A program made the position numbers and the translations under genes. The notes below the pieces were generated by a model that saw only the letters and a program-made list of their open reading frames with translations, did no database searches and had not been told where the DNA came from. Of a DNA stretch of 64,000 bases, positions 18,827-27,552 are shown piece by piece; position 1 is the first letter of the stretch; each line of letters opens with the position of its first letter. Source of the DNA: Streptomyces buecherae (lineage in GTDB: Bacteria; Actinomycetota; Actinomycetes; Streptomycetales; Streptomycetaceae); contig NZ_CP060404.1 of NCBI RefSeq assembly GCF_014295035.1, positions 3,436,501-3,500,500 of the forward strand. The letters are read 5' to 3'.

Positions 18827-18890
18827 GTCTTGGACGAAAGGTCCGTGCAGCGCGGACGGACGAGTCGCAGGTCCTGGACGAACAGGCCGT
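18827..18890. promoter_or_regulatory. pair of direct repeats upstream of the AraC-type gene
   Basis: GTCTTGGACGAAAGGTCCGT (18827-18846) and GTCCTGGACGAACAGGCCGT (18871-18890) match at 16 of 20 positions, with start points 44 bases apart (about four helical turns). AraC-family dimers often bind such direct repeats. The position just upstream of the regulator suggests autoregulation, which is inferred. Confidence 0.4.
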
Positions 18891-19009
18891 ACCTCTCGGG
18901 CGGAAGGCTCGTACGTCTCGCTCGGAAGGCGCCCGGGTGCGGTGTCACCGGCCGGGCGGTTCCGTCGTTCCGCCCGCCCCTCGCTACGGCAGGTGGGCGC
19001 GTACGCCGA

Positions 19010-19930
19010 TCACCGTGCGGCCTCCTCCGGGGCCCCGGCCCGCAGCGCGGGCAGGAGGGCTCGGGCGACGAAGGTCTCGATCGTCGTCGGCGTGGTGGTG
19101 GCCGCGGACCGGGGTTGGCGGGCGGCGATGTGCCCGGAGTTGATCGAGCGGGCCACCTCGGCCATCAGGCCGGCGACGTTCGCCGACGCCCCGGCCGCGC
19201 GCTGCTCGGCCACGAACCGCTCGATCGACTGTTGCGCGTAACGCAGGCCCGGCAGGTCCGCGAGCCTGCCGATCACGGCCGTCACCTCGGCCATGCTCAG
19301 GTCGCGCTCGCCGTGCAATTCGACCACCTCCGGCGCGCCCGGGCGCGCCGGGGTCGGCCCGACGAGGTGGCGGGCGGCGGCGCGGCCGACGTCCTCGGCG
19401 GCGATGAACGGCATCGGGAGGTCGGGGGTGAAGGGTGCCGCGATCCGGCCGTCCCGGCGGATGGACTCGACCTGGCCGAGCAGGTTCTCCATGAAGTAGC
19501 CGGCCCGCAGGTGGGTGACCGCCGCGTCCAGGGTGTTCGTACGCCGCTCCAGCCGGTGCAACCCGGCCACCGGGCCGGTGCCGGCCTCCTGGTCCGCGCC
19601 CCAGCTACTCAACGTCACCACTCGCCGCACACCGGCGGCGGCCAGCGCCACCGTCATGGCCTCGACGATCCGGTGCTGGTGCGCCGCGAAGTCGGGGCTG
19701 TCGGGGATGTAGTTGGGTTGGACCATGACGTAGACACCCTCGGCGCCGTGACAGGCCGCGGCGAGCGCCTGCGCGTCGGTCGGCTCCGCCACCACCGGCT
19801 CCGCGCCGGCGGCGGCCGACGCCAGGCCACGGGCACTGCGCCCGAGCGCGCGCACGCCGTGGCCGGCGCGTACCAGCTCGTCCACGACGGCGCTGCCCGT
19901 GCGCCCGGTGGCCCCTGTCACCACGTACAT
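19010..19930 (-). CDS. NmrA-like NAD(P)-binding oxidoreductase
   Basis: A 306-residue protein of the atypical short-chain dehydrogenase NmrA/HSCARG group. It has the Rossmann glycine motif MYVVTGATGRTGSAVVDEL at 1-19, then VYVMVQPNY, RRVVTLSSWGAD and LRAGYFMENLLGQ, which marks NmrA-like proteins. No Tyr-x-x-x-Lys catalytic pair is evident, so it may act as a redox sensor or a reductase of unknown substrate. It is divergent from the MmyB-like regulator gene at 20145 across a 214-base spacer that contains a 9-base tandem repeat, an arrangement common for these regulators. Confidence 0.87.
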   Translation of the reverse strand: MYVVTGATGRTGSAVVDELVRAGHGVRALGRSARGLASAAAGAEPVVAEPTDAQALAAACHGAEGVYVMVQPNYIPDSPDFAAHQHRIVEAMTVALAAAGVRRVVTLSSWGADQEAGTGPVAGLHRLERRTNTLDAAVTHLRAGYFMENLLGQVESIRRDGRIAAPFTPDLPMPFIAAEDVGRAAARHLVGPTPARPGAPEVVELHGERDLSMAEVTAVIGRLADLPGLRYAQQSIERFVAEQRAAGASANVAGLMAEVARSINSGHIAARQPRSAATTTPTTIETFVARALLPALRAGAPEEAAR

Positions 19931-20058
19931 ACGTTGCCTCTCCTCGCTCCCACGGCGCGCCGCGCCGCCTGACCAACGGCGACGCTAGGTGCCGGCCGGC
20001 CAGCGCGGGTGGTGGTGGCACACCCACCCGCGAGCGCGAGGCCGCCGCCTAGCATGAC

Positions 20059-20131
20059 TGGCACGGATGGCACGGATGGCACGGATGGCACGGCTGGCAC
20101 GGGCGACATGGCTGGCACGGGTGGCATGGGT
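20059..20131. repeat. 9-base tandem repeat upstream of the MmyB-like gene
   Basis: TGGCACGGA and close variants are repeated: three exact copies from 20059, two with a changed last base, then two more TGGCACGGG/TGGCATGGG after a short break. In the frame of the downstream gene it would read as Met-Ala-Arg repeats without a stop. The site GAGGAGGG at 20132-20139 favours starting at 20145 instead. Confidence 0.7.
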
Positions 20132-20144
20132 GAGGAGGGTGGCC

Positions 20145-21011
20145 ATGGGTGACGCGGCTGGCGAGCGCGACAGGGGCGAGCCGGGTGCCGCGTCGAGAAC
20201 AGCGGGGCCACTCGCGGAGTACCTCCGCGCCCGCCGCGCGCTCGTCCGCCCCACGGACCACGGCCTCGCCCCCGGGCCCGCCCGGCAGGTGCCGGGGCTG
20301 CGGCGTGAGGAGGTCGCGCTGCTCGCCGGCGTCAGCACCGACTACTACGTCCACCTGGAACAGGGTCGCGAGCGCCGACCCTCCCCCCAGGTGCTCGCCG
20401 CGCTGGCCCGCGCCCTACGCCTCGACGCCGCCGCCCACACCCACCTGCGCGCCCTCGCGGACCAACCCACCCCACCGACCGCCCCGGACACCCTGCCCAC
20501 CGGCACCGAAGGTGCCCTCGCCCACCTCGTACGCCACTGGGTCACCGCCCCCGCCATGCTGGTCACCCCCTGGCTGGACGTGCTCGTACGCAACGGCCCC
20601 GCCGACGCGCTCTACGCCGGCCTCCCGCTGCGCGACAACCTGGCCCGGATGGCGTTCCTGGACCCCGCCGTCGGGGAGTTCGTCCCCGACCCCGAACACC
20701 TGGCCCAGTGCACCGTCGGCACGCTACGCGCGGCGGCCGGCCCCGCGCCGCACACCCCCCAGATGGCCGACCTGATCGGCGAACTCAGCGACCGCAGCGC
20801 CGCGTTCCGCCGCCTCTGGGCCCGCCACGACGTCCACCGCAAGGCCAGCGCCACCAAGCACTTCCGCCACCCGGTGGCCGGCCCGCTCACCCTGCGCCAG
20901 CACGTCCTGACCCCGCCCGACCACCCGGAACTCCAACTGTGGATCTACCAGGCCGAGCCGGGCTCCCCAACGGAACGCGCGCTTCTCACTCTTGGTGAGT
21001 CGGCTGCTTGA
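20145..21011 (+). CDS. MmyB-like XRE transcriptional regulator
   Basis: A 288-residue regulator. The N-terminal Cro/C1 helix-turn-helix (about 20-95) has VPGLRREEVALLAGVSTDYYVHLEQGRERRP, the signature of MmyB-like proteins. The C-terminal ligand-binding PAS-like domain (about 110-280) contains LVRNGPADALYAG, NLARMAFLDP and FRHPVAGPLTLR. Family members are thought to bind fatty-acid-like ligands and often lie divergent from a dehydrogenase gene, as here. ATG at 20145 follows GAGGAGGG. The upstream frame stays open through the 9-base repeats, so a longer Met-Ala-Arg-repeat N-terminus cannot be excluded. Confidence 0.9.
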   Translation: MGDAAGERDRGEPGAASRTAGPLAEYLRARRALVRPTDHGLAPGPARQVPGLRREEVALLAGVSTDYYVHLEQGRERRPSPQVLAALARALRLDAAAHTHLRALADQPTPPTAPDTLPTGTEGALAHLVRHWVTAPAMLVTPWLDVLVRNGPADALYAGLPLRDNLARMAFLDPAVGEFVPDPEHLAQCTVGTLRAAAGPAPHTPQMADLIGELSDRSAAFRRLWARHDVHRKASATKHFRHPVAGPLTLRQHVLTPPDHPELQLWIYQAEPGSPTERALLTLGESAA

Positions 21012-21122
21012 ACGCCTGGCCGGCGGACCGCCTGAACGCCTGGCCGGTCGGTCAGCAGGCTGGCCGGCTGGGGCCAGCAGGGCTGCCCCCGCCCATGGTG
21101 GCGAGGTCATCCCCGCCCGCCC

Positions 21123-21716
21123 TCAACCGCGTCCGCCGCGTCCGCCGCCCGCCGCTCCCCGACGTCCCCGCGAGCCGTCAACGCTCCGGCTCCGGTTCAT
21201 CGCCACGTTCCGCGTCTTCCTGCGGTGGCCCAACTCGGCGAGCAGGGCGAGTACCGCCGGGGACGTCGACTCCTCGGCGACGAGGCGCTGCATCCAGTCC
21301 GTGACCTGCGCCAACTCGGCCGCCGTCGGCACGTGACCGTCCCTGACGGACAGGTGAAACAGCCAGTCGTGGACGCGACGGCGGATGAACTCGCGGTACG
21401 CCTCCGTCCTGAGCCGGTCGACCTCCGGCAGCACCCCGGCCGCCCACCGCCGGAACTCGGCCGCCCCACTCGCCCGCATCGCGACCCCGTCCACGAGGGC
21501 GACCACCGCCGTCTTGGCCGTCATCTCGTGCGGATCGCGCAGGACCGTGGCCACGAGCGCGCGGTCACGTTCGCGGCCCGGCGCGGCAGCGGCCACCGAG
21601 ACGACGCGCTGGTACGCGGCCGACCGGACGTGCTCGTCCGCGACGGCGTCCTCGACGTCCACGTCGAGGACGCCGGCCGCCGCCAGCAACCCGGCCACAT
21701 CACAACGCCATGTCAT
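21123..21716 (-). CDS. hypothetical protein, 197 residues
   Basis: Starts MTWRCDVAGLLAAAGVLDVD and is mostly helical, with RRWAAGVLPEVDRLRTEAYR and RRRVHDWLFHLSVRDGHVP in the centre and a Gly/Arg-rich end. The centre suggests an all-alpha soluble protein. There is no signal peptide or membrane segment. I know no family. It is divergent from the first XRE regulator across 261 bases; direct repeats of TGAACGCCTGGCCGG lie beyond its end at about 21009-21050. Confidence 0.6.
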   Translation of the reverse strand: MTWRCDVAGLLAAAGVLDVDVEDAVADEHVRSAAYQRVVSVAAAAPGRERDRALVATVLRDPHEMTAKTAVVALVDGVAMRASGAAEFRRWAAGVLPEVDRLRTEAYREFIRRRVHDWLFHLSVRDGHVPTAAELAQVTDWMQRLVAEESTSPAVLALLAELGHRRKTRNVAMNRSRSVDGSRGRRGAAGGGRGGRG

Positions 21717-21911
21717 CTCTTCATTCTCTGCTCACCGGGCGGGGTGGTTGACGGCGTCGCGCCGTCGCCCGCTGCCGCTGCGCGCGTTCGCCGCATGGTG
21801 TGGTGTTCGACTTCTCGGAGGTTCGGCCGCACAGGCCGAGCGTCACGCGCCCACCGTGGCACCGGCCGCCCCGGCGACTCACGTCAACGCCCCTACCAGC
21901 CAAGCCTGTTG

Positions 21912-21965
21912 GCCCTGACATCACGCCCGGCGACGGCGGTACCGTCTGAGTACCGACGTCAGGGC
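21912..21965. promoter_or_regulatory. nested inverted repeats upstream of the first XRE gene
   Basis: The outer pair is GCCCTGAC (21912-21919) and GTCAGGGC (21958-21965). The inner pair is CGGTAC (21937-21942) and GTACCG (21950-21955), with a 7-base spacer. The inner palindrome ends 22 bases before the ATG and has the size of a Cro/C1-type operator. Autoregulation is inferred. Confidence 0.35.
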
Positions 21966-21977
21966 GAGGAGTCCGAT

Positions 21978-23150
21978 ATGACCGAGAACCGCGGCACGCT
22001 CGGTGAGCGCGTCTGTGACCTACGCAAGCGCCGCGGCCTCTCCCAGCGCGAGTTGGCCACCGCGTCCAAGGTGTCCTTCTCCACCGTGCGGAAGCTGGAG
22101 CAGGGCAGTGCCGGCGAGACGCGCATGGAGACGGTACGCGCGCTGGCAGCGGCCCTGCGGGTGCCGACGACAGCTCTCGTACGGCGTCAGCCACCCGAGG
22201 ACCCGGCCCCGGACCCCGCCCCCTGGCAGCCGCTCCTGGAGGCCGTCGCCGCTCCCCGCCCGGCGCGCCTGGACGAGGAACCCACCACGCCCGGCCTCCT
22301 CGCGGCCCTCGCCGAGGTGCGTCGGCTGCACATCGCCAAGCGGATGGCCGACGAGGTCGCCGTCCTGGCGCCGCTGCTCCGGGAGGTCGACGCGCTGGAC
22401 AGCTCACCCGAGGTGCGCTCCATCCGCGCCCAGCTCCTCCACATGGCGGGTGCCATGCTGACGCAGGCCAGGCAGTACGAGGGGGCGGAGCTGGCGCTAC
22501 GCCGGGCCCTGGACGACGCGCCCGACCACGTACGCGCCGCCTCGGTTGTCGCCACCTCGTCCTGGCTGTTGCTGCGCCAGGGTCGGTTGGACAAGGCGTC
22601 CGAGCTGGCGCAGCGCTGGGCGGACGACATGGAGCCCAAGCTGTCGCGGGCGCCGGTGGAGACCATCGCGGCCTGGGGCTGGCTGCTCCTGCACGGAGCG
22701 TCCGCGAGCCTGCGCGACGCCCGCGACGGGGAGGCCGACGACATGATGCGGCTCGCCCGGGCGGCGGCGACCGTCACGGGGACGATCACCCCGAGCAGCA
22801 CCCGCCCAGACCCGTGGGGGCCGGTGGTGGTCGCGTACAAGGCAGCGGAGAAGGGCGTGGTCCTCGACCGCCCGGACGAGGTCCTGCGCGCAGGCCAGCG
22901 GCTGGTGGGGTCCGGGGCGGGCCAGGAGACCGACTACCACCGCCACCGGCTCGACGTCGCCCGCGCCTACACGATGGTGCGCAAGTACCCGGAGGCGGTG
23001 GAGGTGCTCACCGCGATCCACGCCGCCCAACCCGAATGGCTCGTACAGCAGCGTTACGCGCAGGACATCATGGGCCACGTGATCAGGCGTCGGCGCACAC
23101 TGACCCCCCAGATGCGCGTGCTGGCCGATGCCCTGAGTGTGCCTGCGTAA
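21978..23150 (+). CDS. XRE regulator with TPR-like helical domain (first)
   Basis: A 390-residue protein. The Cro/C1 helix-turn-helix at about 8-65 reads LGERVCDLRKRRGLSQRELA then SKVSFSTVRKLEQG. The remaining 300 residues are paired helices of tetratricopeptide type (AQLLHMAGAMLTQARQYEGA, ELALRRALDDAPDHVRAASV, LDVARAYTMVRKYPEAVEV). ATG follows GAGGAG. Similar regulators in Streptomyces bind small ligands or partner proteins through the helical part. A second regulator of the same design follows after 152 bases. The ligand is unknown. Confidence 0.85.
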   Translation: MTENRGTLGERVCDLRKRRGLSQRELATASKVSFSTVRKLEQGSAGETRMETVRALAAALRVPTTALVRRQPPEDPAPDPAPWQPLLEAVAAPRPARLDEEPTTPGLLAALAEVRRLHIAKRMADEVAVLAPLLREVDALDSSPEVRSIRAQLLHMAGAMLTQARQYEGAELALRRALDDAPDHVRAASVVATSSWLLLRQGRLDKASELAQRWADDMEPKLSRAPVETIAAWGWLLLHGASASLRDARDGEADDMMRLARAAATVTGTITPSSTRPDPWGPVVVAYKAAEKGVVLDRPDEVLRAGQRLVGSGAGQETDYHRHRLDVARAYTMVRKYPEAVEVLTAIHAAQPEWLVQQRYAQDIMGHVIRRRRTLTPQMRVLADALSVPA

Positions 23151-23302
23151 CGGGTCGACAGCACCCAGACAGCGCCCCCCTGCGGCCACGGGGGTCGACC
23201 GCGACGGACGCGCTCACGCCGGGCGCACCCGTACCAACAGGGTCCGCCCGCAGCCCCGTTGAGCGCTACCGCGCCGAGTGTCAGCAGAGAACGGGGAGCA
23301 TC

Positions 23303-24499
23303 ATGTCCGACCCCACCGACACCACCGAGACCATCGGCGCGCGTGTACGCCAACTCCGTCTGATCCGCGACTACTCCCTCCAGGAACTGGGCCGGCAGGC
23401 CCACGTGTCCGCAAGCCAGCTCTGCCGCGTCGAGAGAGGGGATCGCTACCCGAGCGAGCCCGTCCTCGCCGCCGTCGCCCGCGCGCTCGGCGTCAACGTC
23501 TCCGTGCTGCGCGGCCAGCCGTACATCCAAGCCCTCCAGCGCGACCAGCTCGACGCCCTGCTCACGCCGATCAGCGCCGCGTTCGACGACTGGGACCTCC
23601 CACCAGACGACGCGCCGCCCCCGCGCCCCCTCGCCGTCCTTGAGACGGCCGTACAGGAACTCATCGCGCTGCGCGTACAGGCCGAGTTCACCAAGCTCGC
23701 CGAACGCCTCCCGGGCCTGGTCACCGAGATCGCCATCGCCAGCCAACTCCAGCCCACCGGACACCGACACGAGCGCGCCCACGTCCCGCAAGCCGAGGCC
23801 GCGCGGACGGCGGCCATCGTCGCCTATCGGCTCGGATACATGGACCTGGCCCGGCTGGCCCTCACCCGCATGGCGGTCGCCGCCCCGCACTCCGGCGATC
23901 CACGCCAGGTCGCGATCGAACGGTACGAGCGCGCCCAGATGGCGGCGGACAGCTCACGGCTGAGCCGAGGCGTCTCCCTGATGCGGCACGCACTGCGTGA
24001 CCTGGACGCCGACGGCGACCCCGCCACCCTGGCCGTGAGGGGCACCCTCCAACTGCGGGCCGCCGTTCTGTCCGCCCGGGACGGCGACGACTCGGCAGCG
24101 GACGACTGGCTCGGGCAAGCCACCGAGCTGGCGAGGGTGACCGGCGAAACCCGGCACTACGCGCTGGCGTTCGGCCCGCTGAACGTACGCCTGCACCAGA
24201 TCGCGACGGCCGGCGATCGCGACGACCACGCGAAGGCACTCGCATACGCCCGTACGGTCCGCTTGCCGAAGGACTACGCACCGACGAGGGCGGCGCACTA
24301 CTGGATCGACCGCGCCCGCGCGGAGGCGTGGACCGCGAAACGCCCCGCCGCACTCGCCTCCCTCCACGCGGCACGCACGGCGTCGGCCCAGCTCACGCGC
24401 TATCACCACACGGTGCACGAGACCGTGGCCACGCTGCTGAGAGCACGCCAGCGCGCGGAGGAGCCGCTGCGCGAGTTCGCCGCGTGGTGTGGCATCTAG
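23303..24499 (+). CDS. XRE regulator with TPR-like helical domain (second)
   Basis: A 398-residue protein of the same architecture as its upstream neighbour but with little identity. The helix-turn-helix is ETIGARVRQLRLIRDYSLQE then AHVSASQLCRVERGDRYPSE at about 10-60. A long helical-repeat domain follows (AARTAAIVAYRLGYMDLARL, TLQLRAAVLSARDGDDSAAD) and ends EFAAWCGI. The start ATG follows GGGGAG. Two small genes lie immediately downstream behind a perfect inverted repeat at 24576-24601, which one of the two regulators may recognise. Confidence 0.85.
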   Translation: MSDPTDTTETIGARVRQLRLIRDYSLQELGRQAHVSASQLCRVERGDRYPSEPVLAAVARALGVNVSVLRGQPYIQALQRDQLDALLTPISAAFDDWDLPPDDAPPPRPLAVLETAVQELIALRVQAEFTKLAERLPGLVTEIAIASQLQPTGHRHERAHVPQAEAARTAAIVAYRLGYMDLARLALTRMAVAAPHSGDPRQVAIERYERAQMAADSSRLSRGVSLMRHALRDLDADGDPATLAVRGTLQLRAAVLSARDGDDSAADDWLGQATELARVTGETRHYALAFGPLNVRLHQIATAGDRDDHAKALAYARTVRLPKDYAPTRAAHYWIDRARAEAWTAKRPAALASLHAARTASAQLTRYHHTVHETVATLLRARQRAEEPLREFAAWCGI

Positions 24500-24575
24500 C
24501 AGCAGGGGATCACCACGTCAACAAGCGAGGCGTTGCCAATCGCGCAACGCAGTGCGCCTCGCGGCCGATCACGAT

Positions 24576-24601
24576 GTAACGGTCAGCACGCGCACCGTTA
24601 C
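24576..24601. promoter_or_regulatory. inverted repeat upstream of the small gene pair
   Basis: GTAACGGT (24576-24583) and ACCGTTAC (24594-24601) are perfect 8-base arms with a 10-base spacer, ending 12 bases before the ATG at 24613. Size and place fit an operator overlapping the transcript start. It is a candidate target for the adjacent XRE regulators. Confidence 0.4.
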
Positions 24602-24612
24602 GGAGTCGCCTC

Positions 24613-24852
24613 ATGGTCGCCACCATCCCACCCCCACCCCACGACTGGATTCCCCCCGGCGGAGGCGTCCGCTGGACGCGGGCCGGGGAGTTGGGGTGGC
24701 ACAGCCTCACGCTGCCGACGTACCTGGGCAACCACGTCCTCGCCGCCCTCGGAGAGGCCGGTGGGGGCTCACCCGACCGGCTCGTCGCCCGCGCCGACCA
24801 ACTCGCGGACACCATCGCCGCGTTGCGGCCCACGACGGGCGGGCGGTCGTGA
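24613..24852 (+). CDS. hypothetical protein, 79 residues
   Basis: Begins MVATIPPPPHDWIPPGGGVR and continues WTRAGELGWHSLTLPTYLGN into a helix ending SPDRLVARADQLADTIAALR. It is soluble, with no motif that I recognise. Its stop overlaps the GTG of the next gene (GTGA), so the two are translated together, probably under control of the inverted repeat just upstream and the two XRE regulators. Confidence 0.65.
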   Translation: MVATIPPPPHDWIPPGGGVRWTRAGELGWHSLTLPTYLGNHVLAALGEAGGGSPDRLVARADQLADTIAALRPTTGGRS

Positions 24853-25477
24853 TCGGACTCGGCTGGGTCCCGCCGTCGGAGGAGGGTGTGATGCTCCTGC
24901 CGGCCGGCTGCCAGCGGGACGCCGTACGCACCTCCGCCGCCATCGCGGACGCCGCCTTCCAGATCCTGGACGGTACGGAGAACTGCGCGGCCATCATCGA
25001 CCCGCGCACCTCCTCCACGTACTGGCTGCTGCCGCCGGGTGAGACGGGCGGGTTCGCGTACTGGGAGCGCCTGGGCCAGTACGTCACCCTGCTCGGCGCG
25101 GGCAGCGGCACGCACTACGTGGGTGTGCCGCCCTCGCATCGGCGTACGGGGCCTGGGTTGCATTGGCGGATCACGGGCGAATGGTCGGGGCGGTACGTGG
25201 CGCAGCCGTACTACCTGGGCGCGGTGCTCACCTCCGCCGTCTTCTTCGCCCACGGGCCCGGCGCCCTGCCCACCCCATGTGCCCTGTGTGAACGGGAGTT
25301 GCACCCCAAGGAGAGCGTCACCCTCACCGCTCGCACCACCAAGCACAACGCTGGTGCACCCACCACGCCGCCCACGACCACCCCGACGGACGCCACCTGC
25401 GCTACACCGCCACCGTCACCCTCCACTGGCACATCACACCCGCAGAAGACATCGGGCCGGCCGCGCCGGCGAGGTGA
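24849..25477 (+). pseudogene. hypothetical zinc-finger-like protein, frameshifted near the 3' end
   Basis: The GTG start overlaps the preceding stop. Frame 3 codes for VIGLGWVPPSEEGVMLLPAG, then ENCAAIIDPRTSSTYWLLPP, GSGTHYVGVPPSHRR and a Cys pair in PTPCALCEREL, up to about 25345. From there third-position GC and sense move to frame 2, which reads QRWCTHHAAHDHPDGRHLRY then TATVTLHWHITPAEDIG, ending at the TGA at 25475-25477. One missing base near 25345 explains the shift. The joined protein would have C-x2-C followed by C-x-H-H, a plausible zinc site, and about 208 residues. As sequenced, frame 3 runs on to 25541 with a low-quality tail. No family is recognised. Confidence 0.6.
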
Positions 25478-25522
25478 GCGGCGGCCTGCGGGAGCGGCGG
25501 CATGCGGGGGCGGGCGTCCGCC

Positions 25523-26425
25523 TCACAGTTGTCGGAGGTGATCTCGCAACGTGCGGGACACCTGGGACATCAGGGCCTCCGCGCCCGGCTGGGAGCTGGC
25601 GGGGACCAGTGACTCGGTCAGGGCCGCGACGGCGAAGACCTGGCCGTCGGCGTGCTCCACGACGCCGATCTCGTGGCGCAGGTTGAGGAGGGTGCCGGTC
25701 TTGGAGGACCAGGTGGTGGCGTCGGAGCTGAAGTCCGGGGCGAGTCGTTGGCGGAACAGGTTGTGCGCCATCAGGTCGCGTATCCGGGCCGCCACCTCGG
25801 GGTGGATGGCCGAGGGCCGCCACAGGGCCTGGAGCAGGTCGACGTAGGCGCGGGCGCTGCCCGTGTTGGCGCGGGTGGTGTCGAGTTGGGGCACGCGGTG
25901 GCCGCGTCCGCTGGTGCCGGCGTCGATGGCCAGCGCGTGCGCGAGGTGGGCCTGGGTCGCGTCGAAGCGCTCCTCGGGGGTCTCGGACAGCTCGCGCATG
26001 CCGTGTCGGACGGTGATGTCGCGCAGGCCGAGTTCGCGCAGGATGGCGGCGACCTGGGCGGGCGGGGTGAGTTCGAAGAGCGCGTCGGCCGCCGTGCCGT
26101 CGCTCACGCACGTACTGAGGTAGAGCAGGTCGTCGACCGCCACCCGGGCCGGGTGACGGAACCGGCTCAGCCCGGTCGGGCCCGGCGTGCTGATCCGCCC
26201 GGGCTGCACCTCAAGCGCCATCGCCCCGTCCAGCTCCCCGCGCCGGATACGCTCCACCGTCGCCACCGCGAGCGGGACCTTGACCAGGGACGCGGAGGGC
26301 AGTTGGGTGTCCGGATCGATGCCCAGCTCCTCGCCGGTGTGCAGGTCCCGTACGAGCAGACAGCCGCGCAGGCCACCCTCGCGCAGCGACGCGCGCGCCG
26401 CGCGCAGCAGCGACTCGGTGTTCAC
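25523..26425 (-). CDS. blaB: BlaB-like serine-reactive regulatory protein (class A beta-lactamase fold)
   Basis: A 300-residue protein with the penicillin-recognising fold but altered motifs: SLVK at 46-49 (S-x-x-K), SDG at 108-110 in place of SDN, and KTG at 242-244. No clear Glu166 equivalent and no signal peptide are seen. Its GTG overlaps the LysR gene stop (GTGA). This order, with a LysR gene upstream and a divergent secreted beta-lactamase, matches blaB-blaA-blaL of Streptomyces cacaoi. There BlaB carries S-x-x-K, SDG and KTG and is needed for beta-lactam induction without being a lactamase. The assignment combines the motifs and the locus; a plain serine hydrolase is the alternative. 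Confidence 0.75.
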   Translation of the reverse strand: MNTESLLRAARASLREGGLRGCLLVRDLHTGEELGIDPDTQLPSASLVKVPLAVATVERIRRGELDGAMALEVQPGRISTPGPTGLSRFRHPARVAVDDLLYLSTCVSDGTAADALFELTPPAQVAAILRELGLRDITVRHGMRELSETPEERFDATQAHLAHALAIDAGTSGRGHRVPQLDTTRANTGSARAYVDLLQALWRPSAIHPEVAARIRDLMAHNLFRQRLAPDFSSDATTWSSKTGTLLNLRHEIGVVEHADGQVFAVAALTESLVPASSQPGAEALMSQVSRTLRDHLRQL

Positions 26426-27552
26426 GCCCCGGCCACCCCCCGCGCGTCACCGCTCCAGCGCCCGACCGCACCGGCGGCCACGTCCGGGTCGGCGGCCACG
26501 TCCGCACCGGCTGCCATGTCCGGGTCGGCGGCCACGACCGCGCCGGCTGCCGCATCCGCGCCCATCTCGTCCGCACCGGCCGTGGCGCCCGCACCGGACA
26601 CGTACGCACCGGCCGCGCTCGTATCGCCCGTACTGCCCGCATCACGGGTATCGCCCGTACCGCCCGTATCGCCCGCGGCGGCCTCCTCCACGCCCAGGCA
26701 GCGGGCGATGGCCCGGCCCAGGCGGGTCTGGACGAGGTGGGGGTTGCCGTCGCCCGCCGCCGCGAGGGCGAACCCGCGGCGCAGGGCCAACTCTCCGATG
26801 GGCCGCCAGTGCAGGGCGAGTTCGTCGGCCTGGTCCGGGGAGCACAGCAGCAGGTCGCGGGTTGCCAGCACCTCCGCGGCGGCGGTGGTCAGGTCGGCCG
26901 CGGTGGCGAGTTGGGCGGGCCGCAGGCCGACCGCGTCGCGGAGTCGCGCGAGCGGGTCGCGCACGTGCGGTACGTCGTCCTCGGGCTGCACCCACACGCG
27001 TCGGGCCGGGCCGGTGCTGGCCCGGCCGACCCGGAGCGTGTCGAGGTAGACGCGCCGTACGCCCGGGTCGGCGACCCCGGCCAGGCCGAGCGGCACGGAC
27101 CAGGTGGCGTCGGCGGCGGGCACCGCGAGCAGCGCGGCCCGCACCTGCTGGGCGTGCAGGAGTTCGCCGCGCTGCGCCGGCGCCGCGACCCGCAGGTCGA
27201 GCGTGACGCCCTGGCCGCGCGCGTCGGCGACGAGGCGGGCGAGCCTGGCCGTCGAGCAGATGTCGGGCACCGCGAGCCGCCACGGCTTGCGCCTGGCGGC
27301 CTCCGCCTCGTCCAGCAGCACGTCCGCCGCCTGGACGAGTTGCCTGGCCACCGGCAGCATGTCGCGGCCGAACGGGGTGAGCCGGGCGCGCCGCGAGGCG
27401 CGCTCGAACAGCGGCTCCCCGAACCGTTCCTCCAGCGCAGCCACCCGCCGACTGGCCACCGACTGGGACATGCGGGCGGCGGCGGCCCCGACGGTGAAGC
27501 TGCCGCGCTCGCTGACGCTGACGAACGCGCGACACGCTCCCACCAGATCCAC
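26422..27552 (-). CDS. blaA: LysR-type activator of beta-lactamase, BlaA-like
   Basis: A 376-residue LysR regulator. The N-terminal winged helix-turn-helix reads [20 protein letters not shown] then [20 protein letters not shown], and a type 2 periplasmic-binding-like effector domain covers about 90-290. It sits divergent from a class A beta-lactamase and overlaps the BlaB-like gene, as in S. cacaoi, where BlaA activates blaL. The last 85 residues are an unusual tail of Ala, Gly, Asp and Thr with repeated AADPD and AGADV units, encoded by repetitive DNA, which the family normally lacks. A T-N11-A dyad lies in the divergent spacer. Confidence 0.85.
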   Translation of the reverse strand: MDLVGACRAFVSVSERGSFTVGAAAARMSQSVASRRVAALEERFGEPLFERASRRARLTPFGRDMLPVARQLVQAADVLLDEAEAARRKPWRLAVPDICSTARLARLVADARGQGVTLDLRVAAPAQRGELLHAQQVRAALLAVPAADATWSVPLGLAGVADPGVRRVYLDTLRVGRASTGPARRVWVQPEDDVPHVRDPLARLRDAVGLRPAQLATAADLTTAAAEVLATRDLLLCSPDQADELALHWRPIGELALRRGFALAAAGDGNPHLVQTRLGRAIARCLGVEEAAAGDTGGTGDTRDAGSTGDTSAAGAYVSGAGATAGADEMGADAAAGAVVAADPDMAAGADVAADPDVAAGAVGRWSGDARGVAGA

